Below, piece by piece: positions 23,758 to 30,532 of a stretch of DNA of 36,620 nucleotides; the stretch's first letter is position 1; the number at the start of each line of letters is the position of its first letter. The notes below the pieces were generated by a model. That model had not been told where the DNA came from. It made no database searches and saw only the letters and a list, made by a program, of their open reading frames with translations. The position numbers were made by a program, and so were the translations under genes. Source of the DNA: Stenotrophomonas sp. UBA2124 (GTDB taxonomy: Bacteria; Pseudomonadota; Gammaproteobacteria; Xanthomonadales; Xanthomonadaceae); assembly GCA_002329155.1 (NCBI GenBank), contig DCXY01000052.1, positions 1 to 36,620 on the forward strand. Direction: 5' to 3'.

Positions 23758-24306
23758 TTACTCCGCCGGGCGCTTGCGCCAGCTGGGAACCACGTCCAAC
23801 TGCATCTGGTCGTTGATCAGCTGCACCTCGCCGTCCTGGATCAGCACGCTCCAGCGCATGGCGCGCTGCAGCTGGGTGCCCCACAGCTCGACGAATTCAC
23901 CCGGCAGGTCCAGCACCGAGAGGTTGTTGAAGCGGGTCAGGTGCTTGCTCTGCTTCTGCCACCAGATATCGGAGGCATTGCCGCCGTAGTTGATCACCTG
24001 CACCCGGCCACTGCGGTTGCAGGCCTTGCGGATGCGCGATTCGTCCGGGTGGCCCAGGTCGATCCACTGCGCGATGTCGCCGGTGTAGTCGTGCTCCCAC
24101 AGGTCCGGCTCGTCATCGGTGCTCAGGCCACGGCCGAACTCCAGCCGGTCGTCGGCATTCAATGCGAAGGCGAGCAGGCGCACCATCAGGCGCTCGTCGG
24201 TTTCGGACGGGTGTTGGGCCAGGGTCAGGTTGTGGGTCGCGTAGTAGCCGCGGTCCATGTCGCTGATCTGCAGCTCGGCCTTGCGGATGGTGGCGGTGAG
24301 TGCCAT
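23758..24306 (-). CDS. yaeQ: YaeQ family protein
   Basis: A 182-residue cytoplasmic protein of the YaeQ family, which has a PD-(D/E)XK nuclease-like fold. Family features seen: MALTATIRKAELQISDMDRGYY at the start, HPSETDERLMVRLLAFAL, DLGHPDESRIRKA and NLSVLDLPGEF. The E. coli protein was first noted as a suppressor of rfaH loss; a biochemical role is unclear. ATG 24306 gives the normal start. No Shine-Dalgarno precedes it; an inverted repeat occupies that position. It is divergent from the pseudouridine synthase gene and leads into the flavoprotein gene. Confidence 0.92.
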   Translation of the reverse strand: MALTATIRKAELQISDMDRGYYATHNLTLAQHPSETDERLMVRLLAFALNADDRLEFGRGLSTDDEPDLWEHDYTGDIAQWIDLGHPDESRIRKACNRSGRVQVINYGGNASDIWWQKQSKHLTRFNNLSVLDLPGEFVELWGTQLQRAMRWSVLIQDGEVQLINDQMQLDVVPSWRKRPAE

Positions 24307-24310
24307 GGGG

Positions 24311-24334
24311 TTACCGGAATACAAAGACCGGTAA
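24311..24334. promoter_or_regulatory. Inverted repeat in the yaeQ / pseudouridine synthase intergenic region
   Basis: TTACCGG (24311-24317) and CCGGTAA (24328-24334) form a perfect 7-bp inverted repeat with a 10-base AT-rich centre, within only 64 bases between divergent genes. It ends four bases from the yaeQ start codon. It could be an operator or a leader hairpin of yaeQ. GATAAT at 24336-24341 beside it could be a -10 element for the pseudouridine synthase gene. Confidence 0.4.
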
Positions 24335-24370
24335 TGATAATGCCTGGCCCCTTCCAGAGCCCGACCGCAC

Positions 24371-25243
24371 GTGAGTGACCTGCTGCTGCCAAGCCATCTG
24401 CAACTGGCGCCCGGCCCCTGGGCCAGCCTGCTGGACGGCCTGTGCGCGCGGTTTCCGGGTGTTTCCCGCGCGCAGTGGCTGGATCGCTTCCAGCGTGGCC
24501 GGGTGCAGGCCAGCGACGGCACGCCGCTGTCACCGGCGCAGCCCTGGCAGGTGGGGCTGCAGATCCGCTACTTCCGCGAGGTGGCCGATGAACCTGCCGT
24601 TCCGTTCAGCGAGCGGGTGCTGTACCAGGATGCGCACCTGCTGGTGGCCGACAAGCCACACTTCCTGCCGGTGGTGCCGGCCGGCCGGCATGTACGCCAG
24701 ACCCTGCTGGCGCGGCTGGTGGCGCGCACCGGCAATACCGCGCTGGCGCCGCTGCACCGTATCGACCGGGGTACTGCGGGGCTGGTGCTGTTCTCCTACG
24801 ACCCTGCCAGCCGTGCCGCCTACCAGCGGTTGTTCACCCGGCGCCTTATCGACAAGCACTACGAGGCGCTGGCGCCGGCGCTGCCCGGGCTGGAGTTTCC
24901 GTTGCAGCGGCGCAGCCGCCTGGTGGCGGGCGAGCCGTTCTTCCGCATGGCCGAGGCGCAGGGCGAGCCCAATGCGGTCAGCCATGTCGATGTGCTGGAG
25001 CGGGGCGGCCCGGTGTGGCGCTATGGCCTGCAGCCGGTGACCGGGCGCAAGCACCAGCTGCGGGTGCACATGGCGGCGCTGGGCGCGCCTATCATCGGTG
25101 ACGAGCTGTACCCGCAGCTATGCCCGCGTGCGGCGGACGATTTCAGCGCGCCCCTGCAGCTGCTGGCGCGGCGACTGGCATTCATCGACCCGCTCACTGG
25201 CCAGCGCCGTGAATTCCAGAGCGGGCGCCAGCTGACGCTTTAG
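24371..25243 (+). CDS. RluA-family pseudouridine synthase
   Basis: A 290-residue enzyme that isomerises uridine to pseudouridine in RNA. The catalytic motif HRIDRGTAGL is at 129-138 with Asp132 as the catalytic residue; family members usually have HRLDR-x-TSGL. A C-terminal GRKHQLRVHM and GAPIIGDELYP complete the core. Residues about 20-70 look like an S4-type RNA-binding segment (WLDRFQRGRV). Target RNA and position cannot be read from sequence. The start is GTG at 24371, needed to include the family N terminus. Confidence 0.9.
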   Translation: MSDLLLPSHLQLAPGPWASLLDGLCARFPGVSRAQWLDRFQRGRVQASDGTPLSPAQPWQVGLQIRYFREVADEPAVPFSERVLYQDAHLLVADKPHFLPVVPAGRHVRQTLLARLVARTGNTALAPLHRIDRGTAGLVLFSYDPASRAAYQRLFTRRLIDKHYEALAPALPGLEFPLQRRSRLVAGEPFFRMAEAQGEPNAVSHVDVLERGGPVWRYGLQPVTGRKHQLRVHMAALGAPIIGDELYPQLCPRAADDFSAPLQLLARRLAFIDPLTGQRREFQSGRQLTL

Positions 25244-25247
25244 CGGT

Positions 25248-25721
25248 TCAGCGGTTCTGCGCCAGCCAGCGGTCCAGCTGCGAGGCGAAGGCCTGGCGGT
25301 CGCGCGGGTGCAGCGCGGCCGGGCCACCGGTCTGGACGCCGGCACCGCGCAGCTCTTCCATGAAGTTACGCACCGACAGGCGCTCGGCGATGCTGTTGGC
25401 GGTATAGGGCTCGCCGCGCGGGTTCAGCGCGGCGGCCTGCTTTTCCAGCACGCGTGCGGCCAACGGGATGTCCTGGGTTACCACCAGGTCACCGGCGGCC
25501 ACCCGTTCGACGATGGCATCGTCGGCCACGTCGGGGCCACCGGCCACCTGCATGGAACGGATATAGCGCGAGGGCGGGGTGCGCAGCCATTGGTTGGCAA
25601 CCAGCACGGTTTCGGTGCGGGTACGCTCGGCGGCGCGGAAAATGATCTCTTTGATCACCACAGGGCAGGCGTCGGCGTCAACCCAGATGCGGGGAGCGGT
25701 GGCGGGGGTTTGGGGGTGCAT
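25248..25721 (-). CDS. YaiI/YqxD family protein (UPF0178)
   Basis: A 157-residue cytoplasmic protein with WVDADACPVVIKEIIFRAAERT at about 12-33 and VVTQDIPLAARVLEKQAAALNPRGEPY near the middle, both typical of UPF0178. The family has a PIN-like fold with acidic residues (here the DADAC and TQD aspartates), but no activity is established. The start at 25721 gives the family N terminus; the frame continues upstream without resemblance. No Shine-Dalgarno is present. On the minus strand TAAACT (25734-25729) ends seven bases before the ATG, a leaderless-type arrangement. The stop lies five bases from the convergent pseudouridine synthase stop. Confidence 0.9.
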   Translation of the reverse strand: MHPQTPATAPRIWVDADACPVVIKEIIFRAAERTRTETVLVANQWLRTPPSRYIRSMQVAGGPDVADDAIVERVAAGDLVVTQDIPLAARVLEKQAAALNPRGEPYTANSIAERLSVRNFMEELRGAGVQTGGPAALHPRDRQAFASQLDRWLAQNR

Positions 25722-25734
25722 GGTGCGCAGTTTA

Positions 25735-26030
25735 GGGCTGCCGGGCGCTGCCGGCACGGCCGTGTGCATTCGCAAGTGAATGAATTTTACGGATTTATAT
25801 GTATTTCTGAACCGCTCAGCTTTGTAGTGCCTGTTATTTGTCGCTTTTTGCATCAAAGCCGCGTATCGTTCGCCGTACTGTGCTTGCAAGGGTCACCGTG
25901 AATCGTGGCCTGATGCAGTTGATCTCACCGATCTGCTCATCGTTCCGCTTTACCAACGCCTGCAACTCAGTCTCGGCCCCGATTTCCGGTGGCTGCGATT
26001 TTTTCAATCAATAGTTTCAGGAGTTCGTAA
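25735..26030 (+). promoter_or_regulatory. AT-rich promoter region and long 5' leader of the cold-shock gene
   Basis: The 309-base gap 25722-26030 contains no gene. Its left half (about 25770-25855) is strikingly AT-rich for this genome, with GAATTTTACGG, TTTATATGTATTTC and TTATTTGTCGCTTTTTG, and is the likely promoter area. The right half would be a transcribed leader of about 150 bases ending in CAGGAG, a strong ribosome binding site seven bases before ATG 26031. Long leaders that refold in the cold are known for cspA-type genes. Exact promoter boxes could not be fixed. Confidence 0.45.
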
Positions 26031-26240
26031 ATGTCTGAGCGTCAGAGCGGCACGGTCAAGTGGTTCAACGATGCCAAGGGTTTTGGTTTCATCACCCCGG
26101 AAAGCGGCCCGGACCTGTTCGTGCACTTCCGCGCCATCCAGGGCACCGGCTTCAAGTCGCTGCAGGAAGGCCAGAAGGTGACCTTCGTCGCCGTGCAGGG
26201 CCAGAAGGGCATGCAGGCTGACCAGGTGCAGGCGGTCTAA
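26031..26240 (+). CDS. CspA-family cold-shock protein
   Basis: A 69-residue single cold-shock domain, the usual size. RNP1 is KGFGFI (about 16-21) and RNP2 is DLFVHF (about 29-34), with the aromatic residues that stack on single-stranded RNA and DNA in place. It likely acts as an RNA chaperone. Preceded by a long leader with a strong GGAG and followed by a near-ideal terminator. Which paralogue of the family it is, and whether it is cold-induced, cannot be told. Confidence 0.96.
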   Translation: MSERQSGTVKWFNDAKGFGFITPESGPDLFVHFRAIQGTGFKSLQEGQKVTFVAVQGQKGMQADQVQAV

Positions 26241-26267
26241 TCGACCCCGCCACCGAAAGGTAGCTTG

Positions 26268-26297
26268 AAACGCCGGAAGCGAAAGCTTCCGGCGTTT
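26268..26297 (+). terminator. Rho-independent terminator of the cold-shock gene
   Basis: A 13-bp stem, AAACGCCGGAAGC / GCTTCCGGCGTTT, closed by a GAAA tetraloop and followed by TCTTTT. The stem is perfect. It lies 27 bases after the stop. Confidence 0.93.
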
Positions 26298-26374
26298 TCT
26301 TTTGGGCGGCGCTGACGCCGCTGTCATTGCCGCTGCGTAGCATACGTATGGACGTGGCCGCGCACGGGAAACTG

Positions 26375-27067
26375 ATGATCAAGGTTCACCATCTGGAGCA
26401 CTCACGCTCGCAGCGTGTGCTGTGGATGCTCGAAGAACTTGGGCTGGACTACGAGCTGGTGCGTTACCAGCGGGACCGCCGCACCTGGTTGGCGCCTGAT
26501 GCGTTGCGTGCCGTACACCCCTTGGGCAAGTCGCCGGTGCTGCAGGATGGTGAACTGGTGCTGGCCGAGTCCGGCGCCATCCTGGATTACCTGGCCGACC
26601 GCTATGACAGCGAACGCCAGCTTTCACCACCCCTGTTGCCGGCCGAGGCGCCCGAGCGCATGCGCTACCGGTACTGGCTGCATTACGCCGAAGGCTCGGC
26701 CATGCCACCGTTGCTGATGTCGCTGGTATTCGCGCGCCTGCGCAAGGCGCCCATGCCGTTTTTCATCAAGCCGGTGGCACGGATGATTGCTGACCGGGCC
26801 GTGCAGGGTTTCGTTGGTCCGCAGCTTGAGCTGCACCTGCAATGGATGGAGGAGGCGCTTGGAAAGGCGGGCTGGTTTGCTGGTGAGCGATTTACCGCGG
26901 CCGACATCCAGATGAGCTTTCCGATACAGGGCGCCGCGGCCCGCGCCGGAGGGCTGCAGTCGCAGCCGCACCTGCAGGCGTTCCTGCAGCGCATCGCCGA
27001 ACGACCCGCCTATCAGCGTGCAGTGACACGGGGTGGCGAGGTGGATCTGGCAGCGGGAAGCCGTTGA
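26375..27067 (+). CDS. Glutathione S-transferase family protein
   Basis: A 230-residue cytoplasmic protein. The thioredoxin-like N-terminal domain (1-80) has MIKVHHLEHSRSQRVLWMLEELGLDY, the cis-proline region KSPVL and the glutathione-contact pair ESGAILDYLADRY. The helical C-terminal domain follows, ending with FTAADIQMSFP, the conserved N-capping box. A serine in HSRSQR is the likely catalytic residue. ATG 26375 matches the family start; ATG 26348 is in frame upstream and follows a TAGCAT hexamer by four bases, so a longer N terminus is possible. Substrate is unknown. Confidence 0.88.
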   Translation: MIKVHHLEHSRSQRVLWMLEELGLDYELVRYQRDRRTWLAPDALRAVHPLGKSPVLQDGELVLAESGAILDYLADRYDSERQLSPPLLPAEAPERMRYRYWLHYAEGSAMPPLLMSLVFARLRKAPMPFFIKPVARMIADRAVQGFVGPQLELHLQWMEEALGKAGWFAGERFTAADIQMSFPIQGAAARAGGLQSQPHLQAFLQRIAERPAYQRAVTRGGEVDLAAGSR

Positions 27068-27081
27068 GTGGCCGCAGCGGC

Positions 27082-27087
27082 TAGGAT
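27082..27087 (+). promoter_or_regulatory. -10-like element directly before selO, or its Shine-Dalgarno
   Basis: TAGGAT ends exactly six bases before the GTG start at 27094. It can be read as a -10 element of a leaderless mRNA, but AGGA within it is also a possible Shine-Dalgarno at seven bases. No clear -35 is seen. The two readings cannot be separated by eye. Confidence 0.3.
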
Positions 27088-27093
27088 GGGTGC

Positions 27094-28647
27094 GTGGAAA
27101 TGCATTTTGACAACCGCTTCGTGCGTGAACTGCCCGGCGATACCGAAACAGGCCTGCGCCGGCGCGAGGTGCTGGGGGCTGCCTGGTCGGCGTTGACGCC
27201 GATGCCGGTGGAGGCGCCGCAGGTGCTGGCCTGGTCGCCGGAAACCGCCGCGTTGCTGGGCTTCGATGCCGCGCTCGTTCACAGCGAAGGCTTCGCCCAG
27301 GTATTTGGCGGCAATGCCCTGTACACCGGCATGCAGCCTTGGGCTGCCAACTACGGCGGTCATCAGTTCGGCCATTGGGCCGGGCAGCTTGGCGATGGCC
27401 GTGCCATCTCGCTGGGCGAGCTGCTGCACGATGGCCAGCGCTGGGAGCTGCAGCTCAAGGGCGCCGGGCCCACGCCGTATTCGCGTGGCGCCGATGGGCG
27501 TGCGGTACTGCGTTCGTCCATCCGTGAGTTTCTGTGCTCGGAGGCCATGCACCACCTCGGCGTGCCTACCACCCGCGCGCTGAGCCTGGTGGGCACCGGC
27601 GAGCGCGTGGTGCGCGACATGTTCTACGACGGCCACCCCAAGGCCGAGCCGGGTGCGGTGGTGTGCCGGGTGGCGCCTTCATTCATCCGTTTCGGCACGT
27701 TCCAGCTGCCATCGTCGCGTGGCGATGTGGCATTGCTGCGGCAACTGGTGGAGTTCTGCATCACCCGCGATTTTCCCGAGCTGGCCGATGCCGGTGATGC
27801 GCGCCATGCACGCTGGTTCGAGCAGGTATGCACGCGCACGGCGGTGATGGTGGCGCACTGGATGCGGGTGGGCTTCGTGCACGGGGTGATGAACACCGAC
27901 AACATGTCCATTCTTGGCCTGACCCTGGATTACGGCCCTTATGGCTGGGTGGAGGACTACGACCCGGACTGGACGCCCAACACCACCGACGCGCAGGGCA
28001 GGCGCTACCGTTTCGGCACGCAGATGCAGGTGGCCTACTGGAATCTGGTGCGGCTTGCGCAGGCGCTGTCGCCGTTGTTCGACGATGCCGCACCGCTGCA
28101 GGCTGGCCTGGATGCCTTCCGCACGCGTTACGAAGCAGAGCAGCGTGCGCACCTGCAGGCCAAGCTGGGCCTTGCAGGTTCCCAGCAGGGCGATGCGCAG
28201 CTGATGGAAGACTTCCTGCAGCTGCTGCAGCAGGGCCAGATGGACATGACGCTGGCGTTCCGGGCGCTGGCTGACGTGGACCCCGTCACCGCTGATATGG
28301 CGCCGCTGGAACCTGCGTTCTATTCGCCCGAAGCGCGCGATGCGGTGTTGCCGGCATTGCAGGTCTGGTTGCAGCGCCATGCGCGGCGTGTGCTTGCCGA
28401 TGGCCTGCCCGCCGCCGAGCGCCGCCAAGGCATGAACGCCGCCAACCCGCGCTATGTGCTGCGCAACTGGCTGGCGCAGGAGGCCATCGATCGCGCCGAG
28501 CAGGGCGATGTGGCGGCCATCACCGAGCTGTTGGATGTGCTGCGGCATCCTTATGACGACCAGCCGGGCCGCGAAGCCTACGCGCAGCGGCGCCCGGAAT
28601 GGGCGCGCGAACGTGCCGGCTGCTCCATGCTTTCCTGCAGCTCCTGA
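27094..28647 (+). CDS. selO: SelO/YdiU protein adenylyltransferase
   Basis: A 517-residue pseudokinase-fold enzyme known to transfer AMP from ATP to protein side chains, with a role in redox balance in E. coli. Conserved blocks: NYGGHQFGHWAGQLGDGRA (about 86-104), LKGAGPTPYSRGADGRAVLR (121-140), APSFIRFGTF (194-203) and HGVMNTDNMSILG with DYGPYGW (263-285), which carry the nucleotide and metal ligands. The C terminus CSMLSCSS keeps the Cys-containing tail of bacterial members, where animals have selenocysteine. GTG 27094 is favoured by the upstream AGGA; ATG 27100 is two codons later. It leads a run with apt, a thioesterase and a small membrane protein. Confidence 0.94.
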   Translation: MEMHFDNRFVRELPGDTETGLRRREVLGAAWSALTPMPVEAPQVLAWSPETAALLGFDAALVHSEGFAQVFGGNALYTGMQPWAANYGGHQFGHWAGQLGDGRAISLGELLHDGQRWELQLKGAGPTPYSRGADGRAVLRSSIREFLCSEAMHHLGVPTTRALSLVGTGERVVRDMFYDGHPKAEPGAVVCRVAPSFIRFGTFQLPSSRGDVALLRQLVEFCITRDFPELADAGDARHARWFEQVCTRTAVMVAHWMRVGFVHGVMNTDNMSILGLTLDYGPYGWVEDYDPDWTPNTTDAQGRRYRFGTQMQVAYWNLVRLAQALSPLFDDAAPLQAGLDAFRTRYEAEQRAHLQAKLGLAGSQQGDAQLMEDFLQLLQQGQMDMTLAFRALADVDPVTADMAPLEPAFYSPEARDAVLPALQVWLQRHARRVLADGLPAAERRQGMNAANPRYVLRNWLAQEAIDRAEQGDVAAITELLDVLRHPYDDQPGREAYAQRRPEWARERAGCSMLSCSS

Positions 28648-28669
28648 TACCCCGATATGTGAGAACCCG

Positions 28670-29200
28670 ATGAGTTCGTATTCCCCCGACTGGCCGCGCG
28701 CGATCCGCGATGTGGCCGACTTCCCCAAGCCCGGCATTCTGTTCAAGGACATCACCCCGCTGCTGGCCGACGCCGACGCCTTCCGCGAGGCCATCGCCGC
28801 CATGGCCGAGCCGTGGCGAGGCCGCGAGGTACAGGCAGTGTTGGGCGTGGAAGCACGCGGCTTCATTCTTGGCGCCGCGTTGGCGCTGGAGCTGGGTGCC
28901 GGCTTCGTGCCGGTGCGCAAGCCGGGCAAGCTGCCCGGGGCCACGCTGCAGCAGGAATATGCGCTGGAATACGGCAGCGACCGCATCGAGGTCTGCGCCG
29001 GTGCCATCGCGCCCGGCACGCGCGTGCTGCTGGTGGATGACGTGCTGGCCACCGGCGGCACGCTGCTGGCCGCGCTGCAGCTGGCCGGGCAACTGCAGGC
29101 CGACGTGCTCGGCGCTACCGTGCTGGTGGAACTGGCCGATCTGGAAGGGCGCGGGCGGCTGCCGGCCGATGTCCCGCTGCTGGCCACCCTGGTTTATTGA
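28670..29200 (+). CDS. apt: Adenine phosphoribosyltransferase
   Basis: A 176-residue cytoplasmic salvage enzyme making AMP from adenine and PRPP. DFPKPGILFKDITPLL (17-32) is the APRT-specific N-terminal block, GVEARGFILGAALA lies at 59-72, and the PRPP loop VLLVDDVLATGGT is at 119-131. Start at ATG 28670, where the family resemblance begins; the frame is open further upstream inside selO, but that part is not real coding sequence. Spacing to selO is 22 bases and to the next gene 21 bases. Confidence 0.96.
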   Translation: MSSYSPDWPRAIRDVADFPKPGILFKDITPLLADADAFREAIAAMAEPWRGREVQAVLGVEARGFILGAALALELGAGFVPVRKPGKLPGATLQQEYALEYGSDRIEVCAGAIAPGTRVLLVDDVLATGGTLLAALQLAGQLQADVLGATVLVELADLEGRGRLPADVPLLATLVY

Positions 29201-29221
29201 ACGCAACACCTTGAGGTAACA

Positions 29222-30004
29222 ATGCCCAGCCTGAGTGAACTGCTGACCACCTTCGATGCCCGACAGGGGCTGGAACTGCCTGATGCCTGGCGTCAGGGCC
29301 GCACCGCCTATGGCGGCATTCTTTCCGCGCTGGGCGTGGCCGCCGCAATCGACGCCCACGCAGGCCAGATGCCACCGCTGCGCTCGGCGCAGGTGGCCTT
29401 CATCGGCCCGGCAACGGGCTGCCTGCGCTTCAGCCCGCAGGTGCTGCGCGAGGGCAAATCGGTGGTGAACATGGGGGTGGACGTGCATGCCGACGATGCG
29501 TTGGCCGCGCGCCTGATGCTGGTGTTCGGGCGCGCCCGCGACAGCGCGGTGGTGCACGACAGCGACGACCGCCCGCCGGTGAAGGAGCCCTTGGCCTATC
29601 CCGAGTTCGACATGGCGCGCATGCCGTTCGCACCCGCATTTACCGCCAATTTCCAGATGCGCCCTGCTGGCGGTTCGCGGCCGCTTTCGGGCGCGAGCCA
29701 GCCGGAGCTGCTGACCTGGGTGCGCCACCGTGATGCATCGGGGGTGGACCCGGCGGTGGCACTGGTGGCGATGGCCGATGCCATGCCGCCGGCCGCATTC
29801 ACCAGCTATACCGCACCGGCACCCATCAGCTCGATCAACTGGAGCTTTGACCTGCTGCAGCCTGCGCCGCAGGGGGAGTGGTTTCTGCTGCGTTCGCTCA
29901 GCCAGCATGCCGGTGGTGGCTATTCCTCGCAGGACATGCAGGTGTGGGACGAGCAGGGGCGGGCGGTGATGCGCGGCCGCCAGAGCGTGGCGGTGTTTGC
30001 TTGA
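29222..30004 (+). CDS. Double-hotdog acyl-CoA thioesterase family protein
   Basis: A 260-residue cytoplasmic protein of the TesB-like superfamily (4HBT_3 type). The N-terminal hotdog has GRTAYGGILSALGVAAAI and the strand SAQVAFIGPATG; the second has SSINWSFDLL and the conserved HAGGGYSSQDMQVWDEQGRAV near the C terminus, the usual active-site region. It should hydrolyse acyl-CoA or acyl-ACP thioesters; the chain length is unknown. A GAGG stretch precedes the ATG. Closely spaced after apt, so probably cotranscribed. Confidence 0.88.
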   Translation: MPSLSELLTTFDARQGLELPDAWRQGRTAYGGILSALGVAAAIDAHAGQMPPLRSAQVAFIGPATGCLRFSPQVLREGKSVVNMGVDVHADDALAARLMLVFGRARDSAVVHDSDDRPPVKEPLAYPEFDMARMPFAPAFTANFQMRPAGGSRPLSGASQPELLTWVRHRDASGVDPAVALVAMADAMPPAAFTSYTAPAPISSINWSFDLLQPAPQGEWFLLRSLSQHAGGGYSSQDMQVWDEQGRAVMRGRQSVAVFA

Positions 30005-30041
30005 GCCAGCGCCACGCCGGCATGGGGCAGGGAGTGGCGCC

Positions 30042-30374
30042 ATGCTGATCTTCGGCCGGGTGATCGCGCTGGTGGCGATGCTGGGCTGGAGCGCATGGTT
30101 CGTGATCTGCAACGTCTACGAATTCGCACCCAGGCTGGACCCGTTCGCCTTCGGCTATGGCTGGTTGCTGGTGCTGCTGGTGTTCCGCTATTCCTTCATC
30201 GACCGCACCCGCCCGTGGGGCTGGGCGTTGTCGTTGCTGGCTGCATTGGTGGGGGTGTACCTGCTGCTGATCCACCAGGGCGCCACCGCAGGCACGGCCA
30301 TGCGCACCTTCGTGGTGAGCAGCATGGTGCTGCTGGTGGCCTTCAACTGGCGCCGACGCAGCAGCCAGCAATAG
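30042..30374 (+). CDS. Small integral membrane protein of unknown function
   Basis: A 110-residue protein that I do not recognise. Four hydrophobic segments are visible at about residues 3-24, 36-50, 60-78 and 87-103, and the C terminus is basic (NWRRRSSQQ), which suggests that end is cytoplasmic. No conserved motif stands out. ATG 30042 is preceded by GGGAG; the upstream in-frame stretch overlaps the thioesterase stop and lacks family-like sequence. Last gene of the selO-apt-thioesterase run, followed by a repeat element. Confidence 0.75.
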   Translation: MLIFGRVIALVAMLGWSAWFVICNVYEFAPRLDPFAFGYGWLLVLLVFRYSFIDRTRPWGWALSLLAALVGVYLLLIHQGATAGTAMRTFVVSSMVLLVAFNWRRRSSQQ

Positions 30375-30384
30375 TCGATAAAGC

Positions 30385-30519
30385 GTAGCCCGGGTAAGCA
30401 ACGCGCACCCGGGGCTCTGCGCGGGATGCACGCTCACGCCAGCCGCAACGCACAAGGCCGGCGCAGATGCCGGCCTTGGCTTGAATGCTCCCGGGTGCGC
30501 TTGCGCTTACCCGGGCTAC
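30385..30519. repeat. Inverted pair of GTAG-CCCGGGT palindromic repeats around the dbpA 3' end
   Basis: Copy one (30385-30413) is GTAG, then CCCGGGT and ACCCGGG around an 11-base loop. Copy two (30490-30519) is the same unit in reverse orientation with a 12-base loop. They enclose 76 bases with a central hairpin (30454-30477), so the whole element is nearly symmetric. A third copy lies at 36577-36605. They share the GTAG head of the repeats at 9209-9292 but have a different stem. Confidence 0.8.
30454..30477 (-). terminator. Hairpin downstream of dbpA
   Basis: Perfect 9-bp stem AAGGCCGGC / GCCGGCCTT with a six-base loop, 56 bases beyond the dbpA stop on the minus strand. Only a short TTGTG follows, so it may be a weak terminator or part of the surrounding repeat. 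Confidence 0.45.
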
Positions 30520-30532
30520 AAGATGCGCTGCG

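Noticed and set aside
28625..28647. Selenocysteine in the SelO tail
   Set aside because: The C-terminal codons for the Cys residues are TGC, and the gene ends in a normal TGA after CSS. There is no in-frame TGA to recode.
28454..28669. An upstream start for apt inside the selO gene
   Set aside because: The open frame overlaps well-conserved selO codons. APRT proteins start at the position equivalent to 28670.
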